Part shown: one piece after another, positions 41,712-50,759 of the stretch
How the letters are laid out: each line of letters starts with the position of its first letter
Numbering within the stretch: position 1 is the stretch's first letter
Assembly (NCBI RefSeq): GCF_900230215.1
Contig: NZ_LT907982.1
Span: 992,001 to 1,056,000, forward strand
Reading direction: 5' to 3'
Length of the DNA stretch: 64,000 nucleotides
Source of the DNA: Jatrophihabitans sp. GAS493
GTDB taxonomy: Bacteria; Actinomycetota; Actinomycetes; Mycobacteriales; Jatrophihabitantaceae
Notes under the pieces: generated by a model
Database searches by the model: none
The model's input: only the letters and a program-made list of their open reading frames with translations
What the model was told of the DNA's origin: nothing
Program-made: the position numbers and the translations under genes

Positions 41712-41882
41712 TCAGGCGCCGACGGGCACACTGTCCGGGTCGTCGGGGCCGGGCATCGGCTCGACCGGGGCCGGCGGCAGCGTCTCCGGTGTGTCCGGCA
41801 GCAGCGGCCCGGCGTCGTCCGGTACGGGTTCGTTCGGGTTGATCGGCGGCAGGCTGTCGGGATCGGGTCCAGGTTGGGTCAT
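41712..41882 (-). CDS. short Pro/Asp-rich protein
   Basis: A 56-residue protein composed mostly of Pro, Asp, Glu and Gly (MTQPGPDPDSLPPINPNEP at its start). It is predicted to be disordered and strongly acidic. GGTAGGAG about 7 bases before ATG 41882 supports translation. No homologous family is known to me. It is convergent with the pterin dehydratase gene, 12 bp apart, and lies downstream of the ABC operon. Confidence 0.6.
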   Translation of the reverse strand: MTQPGPDPDSLPPINPNEPVPDDAGPLLPDTPETLPPAPVEPMPGPDDPDSVPVGA

Positions 41883-41921
41883 AGCTCTACTCCTACCCAA
41901 ACTCGGCGAGTCCGCACCGCT

Positions 41922-42635
41922 TCAACCCCCGGGACGGTCGTCACGCACGATGGTGACGGCCCCCTCGTCGAGGCGCAACTCGGCGTCGCAGACCGCGGCC
42001 GCGTCCGGATCGTGGGTGGCCACCAGCACCCCGGCCCCACGCTCGGCCTGCAGCCGCAGCAGCGCCATCACCCGAGTTCGATTGGCGGCGTCGAGTTCGC
42101 TGGTGGGTTCGTCGGCCAGCAGCAGCGCACCCTCGACGACCAGCCCGCGGGCTACTGCGGCCCGCTGCTGCTGACCGCCGGAGAGCTCCTCGACCAACTG
42201 CCCCGACGCGTCCTCCAGACCGAGGAGGGCCAACGCCTGCTGGGCCCGGTCCCGGGCGTCCGCGCGGGTGCCGGCGCCGCCGAGTAGCGGCAGCGCCACA
42301 TTCTCAAGTGCGGTGAGGACCCGCACCAGGGCATTCCCCTGTGGAATGAGAACCACCCGCAGTTCATTGGCCTGTTCCGCGCTGCGCAGCGGCTGGCCGT
42401 TGATCGAGATCTGACCGGAGGCCGGGTGGATCACCCCGGCGAGCGAGTTCAGCAGTGAGCTCTTCCCGGCGCCGGATCGTCCGGTCAGTGCTATCAACTC
42501 GCCCGGCCCGACCTGCAGCGAGACCGCAGCGACGGCCACCGTCTGACCGTAGGTCACGCTCACCTCGCTCACCTGCAGCAGGTGCTGTTCGTCGGTTGAG
42601 GCGTCATCTCCGGCCCGGGCATGGCGGGGCGTCAT
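41922..42635 (-). CDS. ABC transporter ATP-binding protein (LolD/MacB type)
   Basis: Nucleotide-binding protein of 237 residues. Walker A is GRSGAGKSS, the signature is LSGGQQQR, Walker B is ALLLADEPTSELD and the switch His is in VATHDPDA. It resembles the ATPases that drive FtsX-type mechanotransmission permeases. It is the last gene of a three-gene operon (permease, ATPase, ATPase) linked by 4-bp overlaps. With the adjacent ATPase it may form a heterodimer on the FtsX permease. Confidence 0.93.
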   Translation of the reverse strand: MTPRHARAGDDASTDEQHLLQVSEVSVTYGQTVAVAAVSLQVGPGELIALTGRSGAGKSSLLNSLAGVIHPASGQISINGQPLRSAEQANELRVVLIPQGNALVRVLTALENVALPLLGGAGTRADARDRAQQALALLGLEDASGQLVEELSGGQQQRAAVARGLVVEGALLLADEPTSELDAANRTRVMALLRLQAERGAGVLVATHDPDAAAVCDAELRLDEGAVTIVRDDRPGG

Positions 42636-43498
42636 GGCGTTTCCCCCTCGGAGTCGGATTCGCGCGGACGCAGTTGGATGACACCCTCCTCGGTGATCTC
42701 GACCCGCAGCAGATCGCCGGAGGCGAATCGGGCACGAATTTCGGGCGGAAGTTGCACGGAACCGTCGCGGCCGACGACCACGAACTCCTCACCCCCACGC
42801 CCCTCGGCGCCGATGCGGCCGTCGCGGATGGTGATCGTGCGGGGCATCCGGGCCGCCACGTCGGGGTCGTGGGTCACCGTGATCACGGTTGTCCCCAGCT
42901 GCGCATTGACGTCGGTGATCGCGTCCAGCACCTCGTCGCGGTGACGATGATCGAGCTGGCTGGTCGGCTCGTCGGCCAGCAGCAGTCCGGGGAGGGCGGC
43001 CATCCCGGTGGCCACCGCGACCCTCTGCAACTGTCCCGGAGTGAGCGTCGCCAACGGATGGTCGAGCTCATCCGCCAGACCGAGCAGCGCCAGCACCTCG
43101 CCGGCCGCCGGCAGGTCACGGCGTCCCCGGCGCCGTGCGGCCCGCTGGGCGTAGGCGACGTTGCGCCGCGGTGTCGCGTAGGGCAGCAGGTTGCGCGCCG
43201 CCCCCTGCAGCACGATACCGACCTCGGTCGCTCGCATCCCGTCCAGGTCGTCGGGCTCGACCGCCGCCAGGTCGTGGGCGCCGACCCGCAGCCGCCCCGC
43301 GCTCGGGCGCTGCAGGCCGGCCAGCAGGGTGAGCAGCGTCGACTTCCCCGAGCCGGAGGGGCCGAGGAGGCCGACCATCTGCCCCGGGGCGATCTCGAGG
43401 TCGACCGAGGTCAGGGCCACCACATCGTTGCCTTCGACCCGGTAGATGTGCACCAGCCCGTGCGCGGAGACCGAGAGGCCACCCGATCCGGTCGTCAC
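42632..43498 (-). CDS. ABC ATPase with C-terminal AbrB/SpoVT-like domain
   Basis: ATP-binding protein of 288 residues. Walker A is GPSGSGKST at 46-54, Walker B is LLLADEPTSQLD, and the His is at 210. The signature is the unusual LTPGQ (152-156) instead of LSGGQ, which may make this a non-hydrolysing or asymmetric site. Residues about 237-278 (EFVVVGRDGSVQLPPEIRAR then GDLLRVEITEEGVIQLRP) look like a swapped-hairpin AbrB domain, otherwise found in DNA-binding transition-state regulators. It pairs with the downstream ATPase and the FtsX permease in one operon. Confidence 0.88.
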   Translation of the reverse strand: MTTGSGGLSVSAHGLVHIYRVEGNDVVALTSVDLEIAPGQMVGLLGPSGSGKSTLLTLLAGLQRPSAGRLRVGAHDLAAVEPDDLDGMRATEVGIVLQGAARNLLPYATPRRNVAYAQRAARRRGRRDLPAAGEVLALLGLADELDHPLATLTPGQLQRVAVATGMAALPGLLLADEPTSQLDHRHRDEVLDAITDVNAQLGTTVITVTHDPDVAARMPRTITIRDGRIGAEGRGGEEFVVVGRDGSVQLPPEIRARFASGDLLRVEITEEGVIQLRPRESDSEGETP

Positions 43499-46400
43499 TG
43501 CGCACCCCGGTGTATCTCGGCGACATCCGAACCCGTCGTGAGCCGTAGTGCGACGAGCCAGCCGATCGCCCCGAAGAGGAGGGTCGTGACCACGGCGGTG
43601 ACGGCGACCGCCGTCCAGGCGGTACCGAGCAGCGAGACGGGCACCAGCGGCGGGGTGGAGAAGATCGGTAGCGACGGCAGCACCAGTGCCGCGCCGACGA
43701 CGCCGACCACGACACCGGTGAGGACGCCCAGCAGCACCCCGAGGAGCTGTTCACCAACCGCGGCTCGACGTAGCGTGCCACCCGGGACCCCGACCAGGCG
43801 CATCGCGGCGAGATCACTTCGACGCACGCGCCGCGAGGTCAGGGCGACGGCGATGATCATCAGTATCGCCACCAGCATCGCCACCACGGCGGCCAGCAGC
43901 GCGAAGGTGACGGCCCAGGCTGGAGGGGTCTGCGCCAGCAGTCGGCGAGCCTGGGACGCTGTCTGCCGCTCGTCGATGGTGATGCCGTGAGCGGCGAGCG
44001 CCGAGAAGAGTGGCCGCTCCCGGGCCGGGTCGTCCTGGCTCAGCCAGATCTGAAAGGTGTCCCCGGTCGTCGTGGTGCCGCTGGCCGCTATCGCCAGGCT
44101 CAGATCGGTGAGCAGCGGCGTCCCCGTGGTGCCCAGTCGCGGCAGGTAGGGCGCTTGAGCGACCACACCGAACGTCTGGGGCAGGCCGTCGATGCCGGTG
44201 GTGGCGGCGCTCGGCGGAAGGGGACCACCGCTGATCGCCGGAATCACGGCGGGTAGGTCCCGGTGCCGCAGCGCCGCCTCGCTCCCCTCGTTGACCGCTA
44301 GCAAGGCGAGACCCGGACCGCCGGGGTCGCTGTCGAAACGCAGGTACTCGTCGGGACCCGGAGGCGCCGAACCGTCGGCCGGCGGCACCACTCCCCAGTC
44401 GCCCGGGGTGCCCAGCGAGACCGGCGTGAGGACGCTGCCGCCGGCCACGTAGAGCTGGCTGATCCGCAGGTCGAGCTGCACCCGTTCGTTGTCCGACGCG
44501 GCGCGCTCGAGGGAGATCTCCCGTAGCTGGCACCCGGGCGCGCAGCCGCTGATCGGGATGCTGAGCAGCAGCCCGGAATGCTGCCCTTCGGGCACCGCCA
44601 CGTCGGCCGCGGTCGACGATCCGTCGGAGCGGCGCAGCCCGAACCGCAGCGTCACCGGGCCGGGCGTCGAGGTGTCGTCCGGCACGCGGGTGAGTGAGGA
44701 GGAGCTCGCGGTGAGCTGCAGGCGGTCACCGGCGAAGCGAATCGGCGCGGCGGCCGCCGGTGGGCTGAGCTTGGCCAGCGCCTGCGGTGAGGGGCGGTCG
44801 GCGCTCTCCAGCCAGGAGGCGACGGCGGTGAAGGCCGCCGGTTCGGTGGCGATGATCGGCGAGACGGCGTTCTGCGGCTGCTGCAGCACCACCGGCACGG
44901 CGTACCCCTGGGACGGATCGGCCGACTTCACCGCGGCCTGCAGCTGCGTCGGCGTGGTGGCCGAGGTCGTCAGCACCACCGGGGCGCCGACCTCCAGCCC
45001 AGCGGCCTTCGCCCGGTTGTAGGCTGCCACGCTCCACTGGTCCACCGCGGCGACGGCCAGCGCGGTGGTGATGCAGACGAGCAGCAGTACCCGCCGGAAA
45101 CCGCTGCGCCGGGCGGCCTGAAGCACGGCCAGGCCGGGGCCGAGGCGGCCCGACCAGACGAGCCGGCCACCGATACCGTCACAGGCGCGGGCCGCGAGCT
45201 GCGCCGCCAGCAGCCCGACGGCGACGGCCAGCAGCGCCGGCACCAGCGAGACCAGCAGATTCTGCCGATCACCGGAGAGAGCCACCACCACGCCGGCCAC
45301 CGCGGCGGCGAAGATCGTCGCCTCGATCGCCCCTACGCCACGCCGCCCGACCACTCTCGCGACGGTGCGCAGTAGCTCCAGGACGGGGCGGCGGGCGGCG
45401 CGCAGCACCAGCATCGCGAAGATGCCCAGAGCGATGAGGGCGCCGGCGACGGCCGCGAGGACCGGCGCCCAGCGCAGTTCCAGGCCGACGCCGGCGGGCA
45501 GCTGCGATCGGGCCAGCATCAGCGTGACGAGCCAGGAGAGCGCGAGGCCCGGCAGCAGGGATCCGCCGACCAGCGTCGCCGACTCGGCCAGGAATGGGCC
45601 GGCCGCCGCACGACTACCGCGTCCGCGCAGGCGTCCGAGGGCCAGCTCCGGCTGCCGCTGCTCCACCTCGGCGGCCACCACCAGCGTCATCACGGCCAGT
45701 ACGACGAGCGCCAGCTGCAGGGCGAAGGCCGGGATGATCGAGCGGGACTGGCTTCGGGCGTGCTCCACCGTGTCCAGCAGCGCCGGGAGGTCGGTGACCA
45801 CGTTGATCGTCTGGCCGTTCTCCGCCGCCGTCTGCGCCACTGTTGCGCTGTGGGCGGCGGCGCTGCGCAACGGTGGGATGTCGTCGACGCCGACGTGGTC
45901 GACGACCAGGGCAGCCTGCGCGTAGCGATCGAAGGGGTCGGGGATCGGCGCGTCGGAGGGGCGCCCGGCGTTGAACTGCGTTACCTGGGTCATCAGGTTG
46001 GCGGCGTAGCTGGGGCTGATGAAGAAGGTGTCGACGTAGCGGGCCACCGCGCCGGCCTGCGACTGCGTGTAGGTGCCGGTCGCCGACGAGTATGTGCGTC
46101 CGAACCAGTAGTCATCGCCGGAATCGATCGGGGCGTAGAGCCCGACGATCGTGGCCGAACCGAGCGGATAGGACGGGCCGCCGTCGACTACTCCGTTGAG
46201 CGGGACCGCCTGCCCGAGTTGCAGCTTCAGCGCCTTGGCGCTGGCGGAGCTGACGACGATCTCGCCGATCGCCCGCGGGCAGCGTCCGGCGAGGAAGGTG
46301 AGATGGGCGCAGAGTTGGCTGCGCGTGGAGACGGTCGCCGAGTAACTCTGTCCCTGCAGGGTCGTCTGCAGGTGGTTGTTGTCGGCGCCGGTCACCGGCG

Positions 46401-46641
46401 CCCGGAAGAGCCGGGCGGCATCACCCGTCGGCATCGCGGTGAGGGCGTCGTCAACGGTGTCGGCGTGGGCGGCGATGCCGCGAGCCGACGGCGAGGCCTG
46501 ACCCAGGGTCGTCTGCAGGGCTGCCTGCTCTACGGCTCGCTCGTAGAACGGGCCGACGGCGAAGGCGGCGACGGTGAGGGTCGAGAGAACGAAGAGGAAG
46601 GTGGAGTACCAGGCGCGGTGACGCAGCCGGCTGACAAGCAC
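43495..46641 (-). CDS. giant FtsX-like ABC permease
   Basis: Membrane protein of 1048 residues. It starts with a single helix (MLVSRLRHRAWYSTFLFVLSTLTVAAFAVGPF), then a large extracytoplasmic domain of roughly 270 residues. Clusters of helices at about 300-540 and 920-1030 represent the two FtsX halves, separated by a second extracellular domain. Such permeases use ATP to drive periplasmic movement rather than classic transport, e.g. lipoprotein or peptide extrusion. Two ATPases follow directly with 4-bp overlaps. The cargo is unknown. Confidence 0.88.
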   Translation of the reverse strand: MLVSRLRHRAWYSTFLFVLSTLTVAAFAVGPFYERAVEQAALQTTLGQASPSARGIAAHADTVDDALTAMPTGDAARLFRAPVTGADNNHLQTTLQGQSYSATVSTRSQLCAHLTFLAGRCPRAIGEIVVSSASAKALKLQLGQAVPLNGVVDGGPSYPLGSATIVGLYAPIDSGDDYWFGRTYSSATGTYTQSQAGAVARYVDTFFISPSYAANLMTQVTQFNAGRPSDAPIPDPFDRYAQAALVVDHVGVDDIPPLRSAAAHSATVAQTAAENGQTINVVTDLPALLDTVEHARSQSRSIIPAFALQLALVVLAVMTLVVAAEVEQRQPELALGRLRGRGSRAAAGPFLAESATLVGGSLLPGLALSWLVTLMLARSQLPAGVGLELRWAPVLAAVAGALIALGIFAMLVLRAARRPVLELLRTVARVVGRRGVGAIEATIFAAAVAGVVVALSGDRQNLLVSLVPALLAVAVGLLAAQLAARACDGIGGRLVWSGRLGPGLAVLQAARRSGFRRVLLLVCITTALAVAAVDQWSVAAYNRAKAAGLEVGAPVVLTTSATTPTQLQAAVKSADPSQGYAVPVVLQQPQNAVSPIIATEPAAFTAVASWLESADRPSPQALAKLSPPAAAAPIRFAGDRLQLTASSSSLTRVPDDTSTPGPVTLRFGLRRSDGSSTAADVAVPEGQHSGLLLSIPISGCAPGCQLREISLERAASDNERVQLDLRISQLYVAGGSVLTPVSLGTPGDWGVVPPADGSAPPGPDEYLRFDSDPGGPGLALLAVNEGSEAALRHRDLPAVIPAISGGPLPPSAATTGIDGLPQTFGVVAQAPYLPRLGTTGTPLLTDLSLAIAASGTTTTGDTFQIWLSQDDPARERPLFSALAAHGITIDERQTASQARRLLAQTPPAWAVTFALLAAVVAMLVAILMIIAVALTSRRVRRSDLAAMRLVGVPGGTLRRAAVGEQLLGVLLGVLTGVVVGVVGAALVLPSLPIFSTPPLVPVSLLGTAWTAVAVTAVVTTLLFGAIGWLVALRLTTGSDVAEIHRGAQ

Positions 46642-46715
46642 CGCGCTCCCTCCGCCGCTGGACTCAGGCTCCTTCTCTGCACCTTAGCCGGGGACACCCG
46701 GGATGGACCCCGCGG

Positions 46716-46751
46716 CTATTCGGCGGCTATTCGGCAGCTATCCGGCTGCTA
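46716..46751 (-). repeat. 11-bp-period repeats of a gene end, four TAGs
   Basis: CTA (TAG on the minus strand) occurs at 46716, 46727, 46738 and 46749, exactly 11 bp apart, each in the context CCGAATAG or CCGGATAG. The one at 46749-46751 is the stop of the nickel/cobalt transporter gene; the other three follow it. With an 11-bp period the four TAGs cover all three minus-strand frames. Confidence 0.88.
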
Positions 46752-47936
46752 TTCGGAGGTGACGAGTTCCGGCTCGCGGACGCCGGCGCTCCACTTCTGC
46801 TCGATGTTGCCGAAGCGCCAGATGGCGACCGCGCCGAGCCAGGTGACGGCGAAGGCTCCGACGATCACGAAGCCGACGGTGTTCAGATCGAGCCCGGAGA
46901 TCCAGTCCCAGAACGGGCCGCTGAGGTTCAGTTGCTGCGACAGCACCGAGAGCAGTTCGACGGTGCCGATGACGAAGGCCACCGCGATCGACAGGCCGGT
47001 GATCGTCAGGTTGTAGAAGACCTTCCGGACCGGCTTGGAGAAGGCCCAGTCGTAGGCGAAGTTCATGAACGTTCCGTCAATGGTGTCCAGCAGGCTCATG
47101 CCGGCGGCGAAGAGAATGGGCAGCACCAGGATCGCGTACCAGGGCAGCCCGGTCGCCGCCCCGGCGCCGGCCAGCACGAGAAGCGCCACCTCGGTGGCCG
47201 TGTCGAAGCCGAGCCCGAAGAGCATCCCCACCGGGTACATCTGCCACGGCTTGGTGATCGACTTCATCCGACCACCGAAGATCCGGTTCATGAAGCCGCG
47301 GTTGTTGAGCTGGGCCTCGAGTTCGGCCTCGTCGAAATCCCCGGAGCGCATGTTGCGGAAGACGCGCAGGATTCCGACGAGGACCACCAGGTTGATGGCG
47401 GCGATGATGTAGAGGAAGGTGCCGGAGACGCTGGTGCCGATGAGCCCGGTGTAGTGGTGCAGGTTGGAGTTGTCGTCCTGCACCGGCCCGACCAGATGCC
47501 GCACACCGAGGGAGAGAAGGACGGCCAGGCCGAAGACGATCGACGAGTGGCCGAGGGAGAACCAGAACCCGACCGAGAGCGGACGCTGCCCGTCACCCAT
47601 GAGCTTGCGGGTGGTGTTGTCGATCGCGGCGATGTGGTCGGCGTCGAAGGCGTGCCGCATACCGAGGGTGTAGGCGGTGAGACCGACGCCGAGCCCGAAC
47701 GCCTTGGTGCCGACGCTCAAATGCTGCGGAGCCACGGCCGCAGCCAGGATGACCCACCCCAGCACGTGCAGGAAGATGACGAAGCTGGCCATGCCGCCGA
47801 CGCGGCCCCATTCGCGAGGGGTCAGCGCATACCGGATCCGCGTGAACCGCGACCCCGAGCCTCCGCTCACGCCGCGCACGCCGGTCGGGCGGGTCGGGGC
47901 AGTTGGGGCAGTTGGGGCTGATCTGGTGCTGGACAA
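46749..47936 (-). CDS. nickel/cobalt transporter (NiCoT family)
   Basis: High-affinity Ni2+/Co2+ permease with about eight helices, around 395 residues. The signature RHAFDADHIAAIDNTTRK, FWFSLGHSSIVF, LGFDTATEVALL and GMSLLDTIDGTFMNFAYDWAF are the four NiCoT motifs. The start is uncertain: TTG 47936 (GGGGGG about 8 bases upstream) fits best; GTG 47870 is an alternative. The first 30 residues include a small Ala-Pro-Thr repeat. A Nur-type nickel box lies 45 bp upstream. The nickel would supply urease, hydrogenase, superoxide dismutase or the guanidine-hydrolase-like enzyme encoded at 52.3 kb. Confidence 0.92.
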   Translation of the reverse strand: MSSTRSAPTAPTAPTRPTGVRGVSGGSGSRFTRIRYALTPREWGRVGGMASFVIFLHVLGWVILAAAVAPQHLSVGTKAFGLGVGLTAYTLGMRHAFDADHIAAIDNTTRKLMGDGQRPLSVGFWFSLGHSSIVFGLAVLLSLGVRHLVGPVQDDNSNLHHYTGLIGTSVSGTFLYIIAAINLVVLVGILRVFRNMRSGDFDEAELEAQLNNRGFMNRIFGGRMKSITKPWQMYPVGMLFGLGFDTATEVALLVLAGAGAATGLPWYAILVLPILFAAGMSLLDTIDGTFMNFAYDWAFSKPVRKVFYNLTITGLSIAVAFVIGTVELLSVLSQQLNLSGPFWDWISGLDLNTVGFVIVGAFAVTWLGAVAIWRFGNIEQKWSAGVREPELVTSE

Positions 47937-47980
47937 CGCAAGTACCCCCCGATGGCTGGCTGGTCGCTCTCCGTTCCAGC

Positions 47981-48003
47981 TTATTGCAAACACTTGGCAA
48001 TAA
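47981..48003. promoter_or_regulatory. Nur-type nickel-responsive operator
   Basis: TTATTGC (47981-47987), nine-base spacer, GCAATAA (47997-48003) form a perfect palindrome. Inside it, TTGCAA-N5-TGGCAA (47984-48000) matches the streptomycete Nur box tTGCaa-N5-ttGCAA with one mismatch. It lies directly upstream of the NiCoT gene and in the divergent region with the CNNM gene. A Nur regulator encoded elsewhere probably represses nickel uptake when nickel is plentiful. Confidence 0.72.
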
Positions 48004-48066
48004 GCGAGGAGGGGGTCGCTTCGGGCCAACCCGGGGTGGCGGCAATGCTCGCTTAGACTGCCGCTA

Positions 48067-49470
48067 ATGTCCGAGCTCCTGCTGCTGCTCATCAGTGCGC
48101 TGCTGATACTGGCCTGCGGTCTCTTCGTGGCGGCCGAGTTCGCCTTCATCACCGTCGACCGCTCGAGCGTCGAGCGGGCGGCCAAATCCGGCGACCGGCA
48201 GGCGGCCGGGCTGCGCGCGGCGCTGCGCCACCTCTCCACCCAGCTCGCGGGCGCCCAGCTCGGGATAACCGTCACCAACCTGGCGATCGGCTTCCTGGCG
48301 GAGCCCGCGATCGCCTCCCTGCTGCACGGGCCGCTGACCTCGATCGGGCTCCCCTCCGGCGCAGCCGACACCATCGCCGTCACCGTCGCGCTGCTGATCG
48401 CCACCGCCCTGACGATGATCTACGGCGAGCTGGTTCCGAAGAATCTGGCCATCGCCAAACCGATGACGGTGGCTCGGCGGGTGCAGCGTTGGCAACGAAT
48501 CTTCACGCGCGCCGTCGCCTGGCCGATCCGTCTCCTCGACGGCACCGCGAACCTCATCCTGGGCTGGTTCGGGATCGAGGCCCAGGAGGAGCTCGCCTCC
48601 GCGCGCTCGGCCGAGGAACTCCTCTCGCTGCTGCAGCGCTCGGCCGCGCAGGGGACGCTCGCCACCGACACCGCCGACCTGCTGCAGCGGTCACTGGGCT
48701 TCGGTGAGAAGCGGGCCGGTGACGTCCTGACCCCCCGCGTCGATATGCAGGTCGTCGCCCGCAGCGCGCCGGTGGCCGACGTCATCGCCCTCACGATCCG
48801 TACCGGGCACTCGCGCTTCCCGGTCACCGGTGATGGTCCCGACGACATCGTCGGCCTGGTCCACGTCAAGCACGCGGTGGCGGTCGCTGACGCCGAGCGG
48901 GGCCGGGTACCGGTCGGCGATGTGATGGTGTCGGTGCCGCAGGTGCCCTCATCGCTTCCGCTGGACCCGCTCCTCGAGTCGATGCGGGCCGGGGGCCTGC
49001 AGATGGCGGTGGTGGTCGACGAGTACGGGGGCGTCGACGGGCTGGTGACGATTGAGGATCTCATCGAGGAACTCGTCGGCGACGTGACCGACGAGCATGA
49101 CCCGCTCAGCGCGCCGGCCTGGCAGCGGGCGGACGGGGCCTGGGTGCTCTCCGGGCAGTTGCGCCCGGACGAGATCTTCGACCTCACCGGCGTGCGCATC
49201 CCGGAGGGGCGCGGGTACGAGACGGTCGCCGGGCTGATCGCCAAGGAACTCGGTCGGATTCCGGGCGTCGGTGACGAGGTCGATCTTCCGGCCGGGGACG
49301 TGGCCGCTGCCCGCTCGTCGGACTCCTCCGGCACATCGGACACATCGGCAGAGGCGTTCCGGCTGAGTGTGCTGCAGGTGGTCGGTCGCCGCGTCGACCA
49401 GGTGCTGCTGACTCCAGCTGACCCTGATGCCGAGTCGGCCGGCCACCGCCCGACCGGGGAGGCCTCATGA
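48067..49470 (+). CDS. CNNM/CorC-type membrane protein with CBS pair
   Basis: Protein of 467 residues of the HlyC/CorC or CNNM family, linked to magnesium and cobalt efflux or homeostasis. The DUF21 membrane domain occupies residues 1-190 (LFVAAEFAFITVDRSSVERAAKSGDRQA, YGELVPKNLAIAKP). Two CBS domains lie at about 205-325 (RAGDVLTPRVDMQVV, VVVDEYGGVDGLVTIEDLIEELVGDVTDEHD), and a CorC_HlyC domain follows to about 445. The second CNNM gene overlaps its stop by 4 bp. Despite the hemolysin name, ion transport is more likely. Confidence 0.93.
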   Translation: MSELLLLLISALLILACGLFVAAEFAFITVDRSSVERAAKSGDRQAAGLRAALRHLSTQLAGAQLGITVTNLAIGFLAEPAIASLLHGPLTSIGLPSGAADTIAVTVALLIATALTMIYGELVPKNLAIAKPMTVARRVQRWQRIFTRAVAWPIRLLDGTANLILGWFGIEAQEELASARSAEELLSLLQRSAAQGTLATDTADLLQRSLGFGEKRAGDVLTPRVDMQVVARSAPVADVIALTIRTGHSRFPVTGDGPDDIVGLVHVKHAVAVADAERGRVPVGDVMVSVPQVPSSLPLDPLLESMRAGGLQMAVVVDEYGGVDGLVTIEDLIEELVGDVTDEHDPLSAPAWQRADGAWVLSGQLRPDEIFDLTGVRIPEGRGYETVAGLIAKELGRIPGVGDEVDLPAGDVAAARSSDSSGTSDTSAEAFRLSVLQVVGRRVDQVLLTPADPDAESAGHRPTGEAS

Positions 49471-50519
49471 GCAGCGGCTGGGGTCTGCTGCTGGCCGTGC
49501 TGCTGCTGGTGGCCAACGGTCTCTTCGTGGCGGCCGAGTTCGCGCTGGTCTCGGTCCGCCGCTCGGCCATCGAACCGCTGGCAGCCAAGGGTTCGCGCTC
49601 GGCCCGCACGACCCTACGGGCGATGGAGCAGGTATCGGTCATGATGGCCGGGGCTCAACTCGGAATCACCGTCTGCTCACTGGGCCTCGGGGCGATCGCC
49701 GAACCGGCGCTGGCCCACCTCCTCGAGGCTCCGCTGCACGCGCTCGGACTGCCCGATGACCTGCAGCACCCGCTGGCCTTCGCGGCGGCACTGCTGATCG
49801 TGGTCGGGCTGCACGTGGTGCTGGGCGAGATGGTGCCGAAGAACCTGGCCCTGGCCGGCCCCGAGCGCACGGCGACCGCGCTGGCGCCCGGGCTGGTCGC
49901 TCTCGTGCGGGTGCTCCGTCCCGTCGTCGCCGGCCTCAACGCGGCGGCGAATGCGACCCTGCGGCTATTCGGCGTCGCGCCGCAGGCCGAGGTCGCCAGC
50001 GCCTTCACCCGCGATCAGGTGGCCGACCTGATCGAGGAGTCGCACCGCGAGGGGCTGCTCGATGACGATGAGCATGAGTTGCTGGCGGGCGCCCTGGGTA
50101 TCGACACCCTTCCAGTGCTGAGCGTGCTGATGCCGCTTGACGGGCTGGTGACGCTGCCCGTCGGCTCAACTCCGCGAGAGATCGAGGCGGTCGCCGCGTC
50201 CACCGGGTTCTCCAGATTTCCAGTGCGGGACGCGTCCGGAGACCTCACCGGTTACCTGCACCTCAAGGACGTCCTCTCGACCGAGGCGGCGACCCGCGAC
50301 GCCCCGGTCGCGGCGACCCAGCTTCGTCCGCTGATCAGGATCGGCGCCGACGAGCCGCTGCGTTCGGCACTGAGCCGGATGAAGATAAGCGGCGCCCATC
50401 TGGCCCAGGTCAGCCAGGCCGACGGGACGGTGGTCGGCGTGGTCGCTCTGGATGACGTCCTGGAGGAACTGGTCGGCGAAATTCGAAGCGGCTCACCCGA
50501 TGCTGGCTTATCGGATTAG
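49467..50519 (+). CDS. second CNNM-type protein, lacking CorC_HlyC domain
   Basis: Paralogue of the preceding gene, 350 residues. DUF21 membrane domain (LFVAAEFALVSVRRSAIEPLAAKGSRSA, LGEMVPKNLALAGPERTA) and a CBS pair (LSVLMPLDGLVTLPVG to VVGVVALDDVLEELVGEIR) are present, but it stops where the CorC_HlyC domain would begin. It overlaps the first gene by 4 bp, so the two may form a heterodimer. A tandem long-plus-short CNNM arrangement is common in actinomycetes. The short form could not form the same cytosolic dimer. Confidence 0.92.
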   Translation: MSSGWGLLLAVLLLVANGLFVAAEFALVSVRRSAIEPLAAKGSRSARTTLRAMEQVSVMMAGAQLGITVCSLGLGAIAEPALAHLLEAPLHALGLPDDLQHPLAFAAALLIVVGLHVVLGEMVPKNLALAGPERTATALAPGLVALVRVLRPVVAGLNAAANATLRLFGVAPQAEVASAFTRDQVADLIEESHREGLLDDDEHELLAGALGIDTLPVLSVLMPLDGLVTLPVGSTPREIEAVAASTGFSRFPVRDASGDLTGYLHLKDVLSTEAATRDAPVAATQLRPLIRIGADEPLRSALSRMKISGAHLAQVSQADGTVVGVVALDDVLEELVGEIRSGSPDAGLSD

Positions 50520-50582
50520 CCGGTGTCGATTTGGCAGCATTTCAGGTATCTGGGCAGACTATCTATTGTCAGTGACACTTCG

Positions 50583-50615
50583 TATAATTTGGCGCCTACC
50601 CCGGTCGTAGGGGTA
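50583..50615 (+). promoter_or_regulatory. TATAAT box and inverted repeat before PAS-LuxR gene
   Basis: A perfect -10 hexamer TATAAT (50583-50588), rare at this GC content, is followed by TACCCC (50597-50602), 7-base loop, GGGGTA (50610-50615) around the expected start of transcription. No clear -35 is present at normal spacing, so an activator may be needed. This would leave a 5' leader of about 160 nt ahead of the regulator gene. Confidence 0.4.
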
Positions 50616-50759
50616 CGCGCACTTCAGTGTTGGATGTAGGTGTAACAACGCATTTTTCATCGTCAGGCTCCGGACTCGCCGTAGCTCAGCTCAGGCCCGA
50701 AATGAGCGGCTGTGTACTGCGGAACCCGACGAATCTTAAGGTGATGGGGATGCACCTGA

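Noticed and set aside
47937-48404. Longer start for the nickel transporter
   Set aside because: Would run through the Nur-type operator and the divergent CNNM gene with shadow composition.
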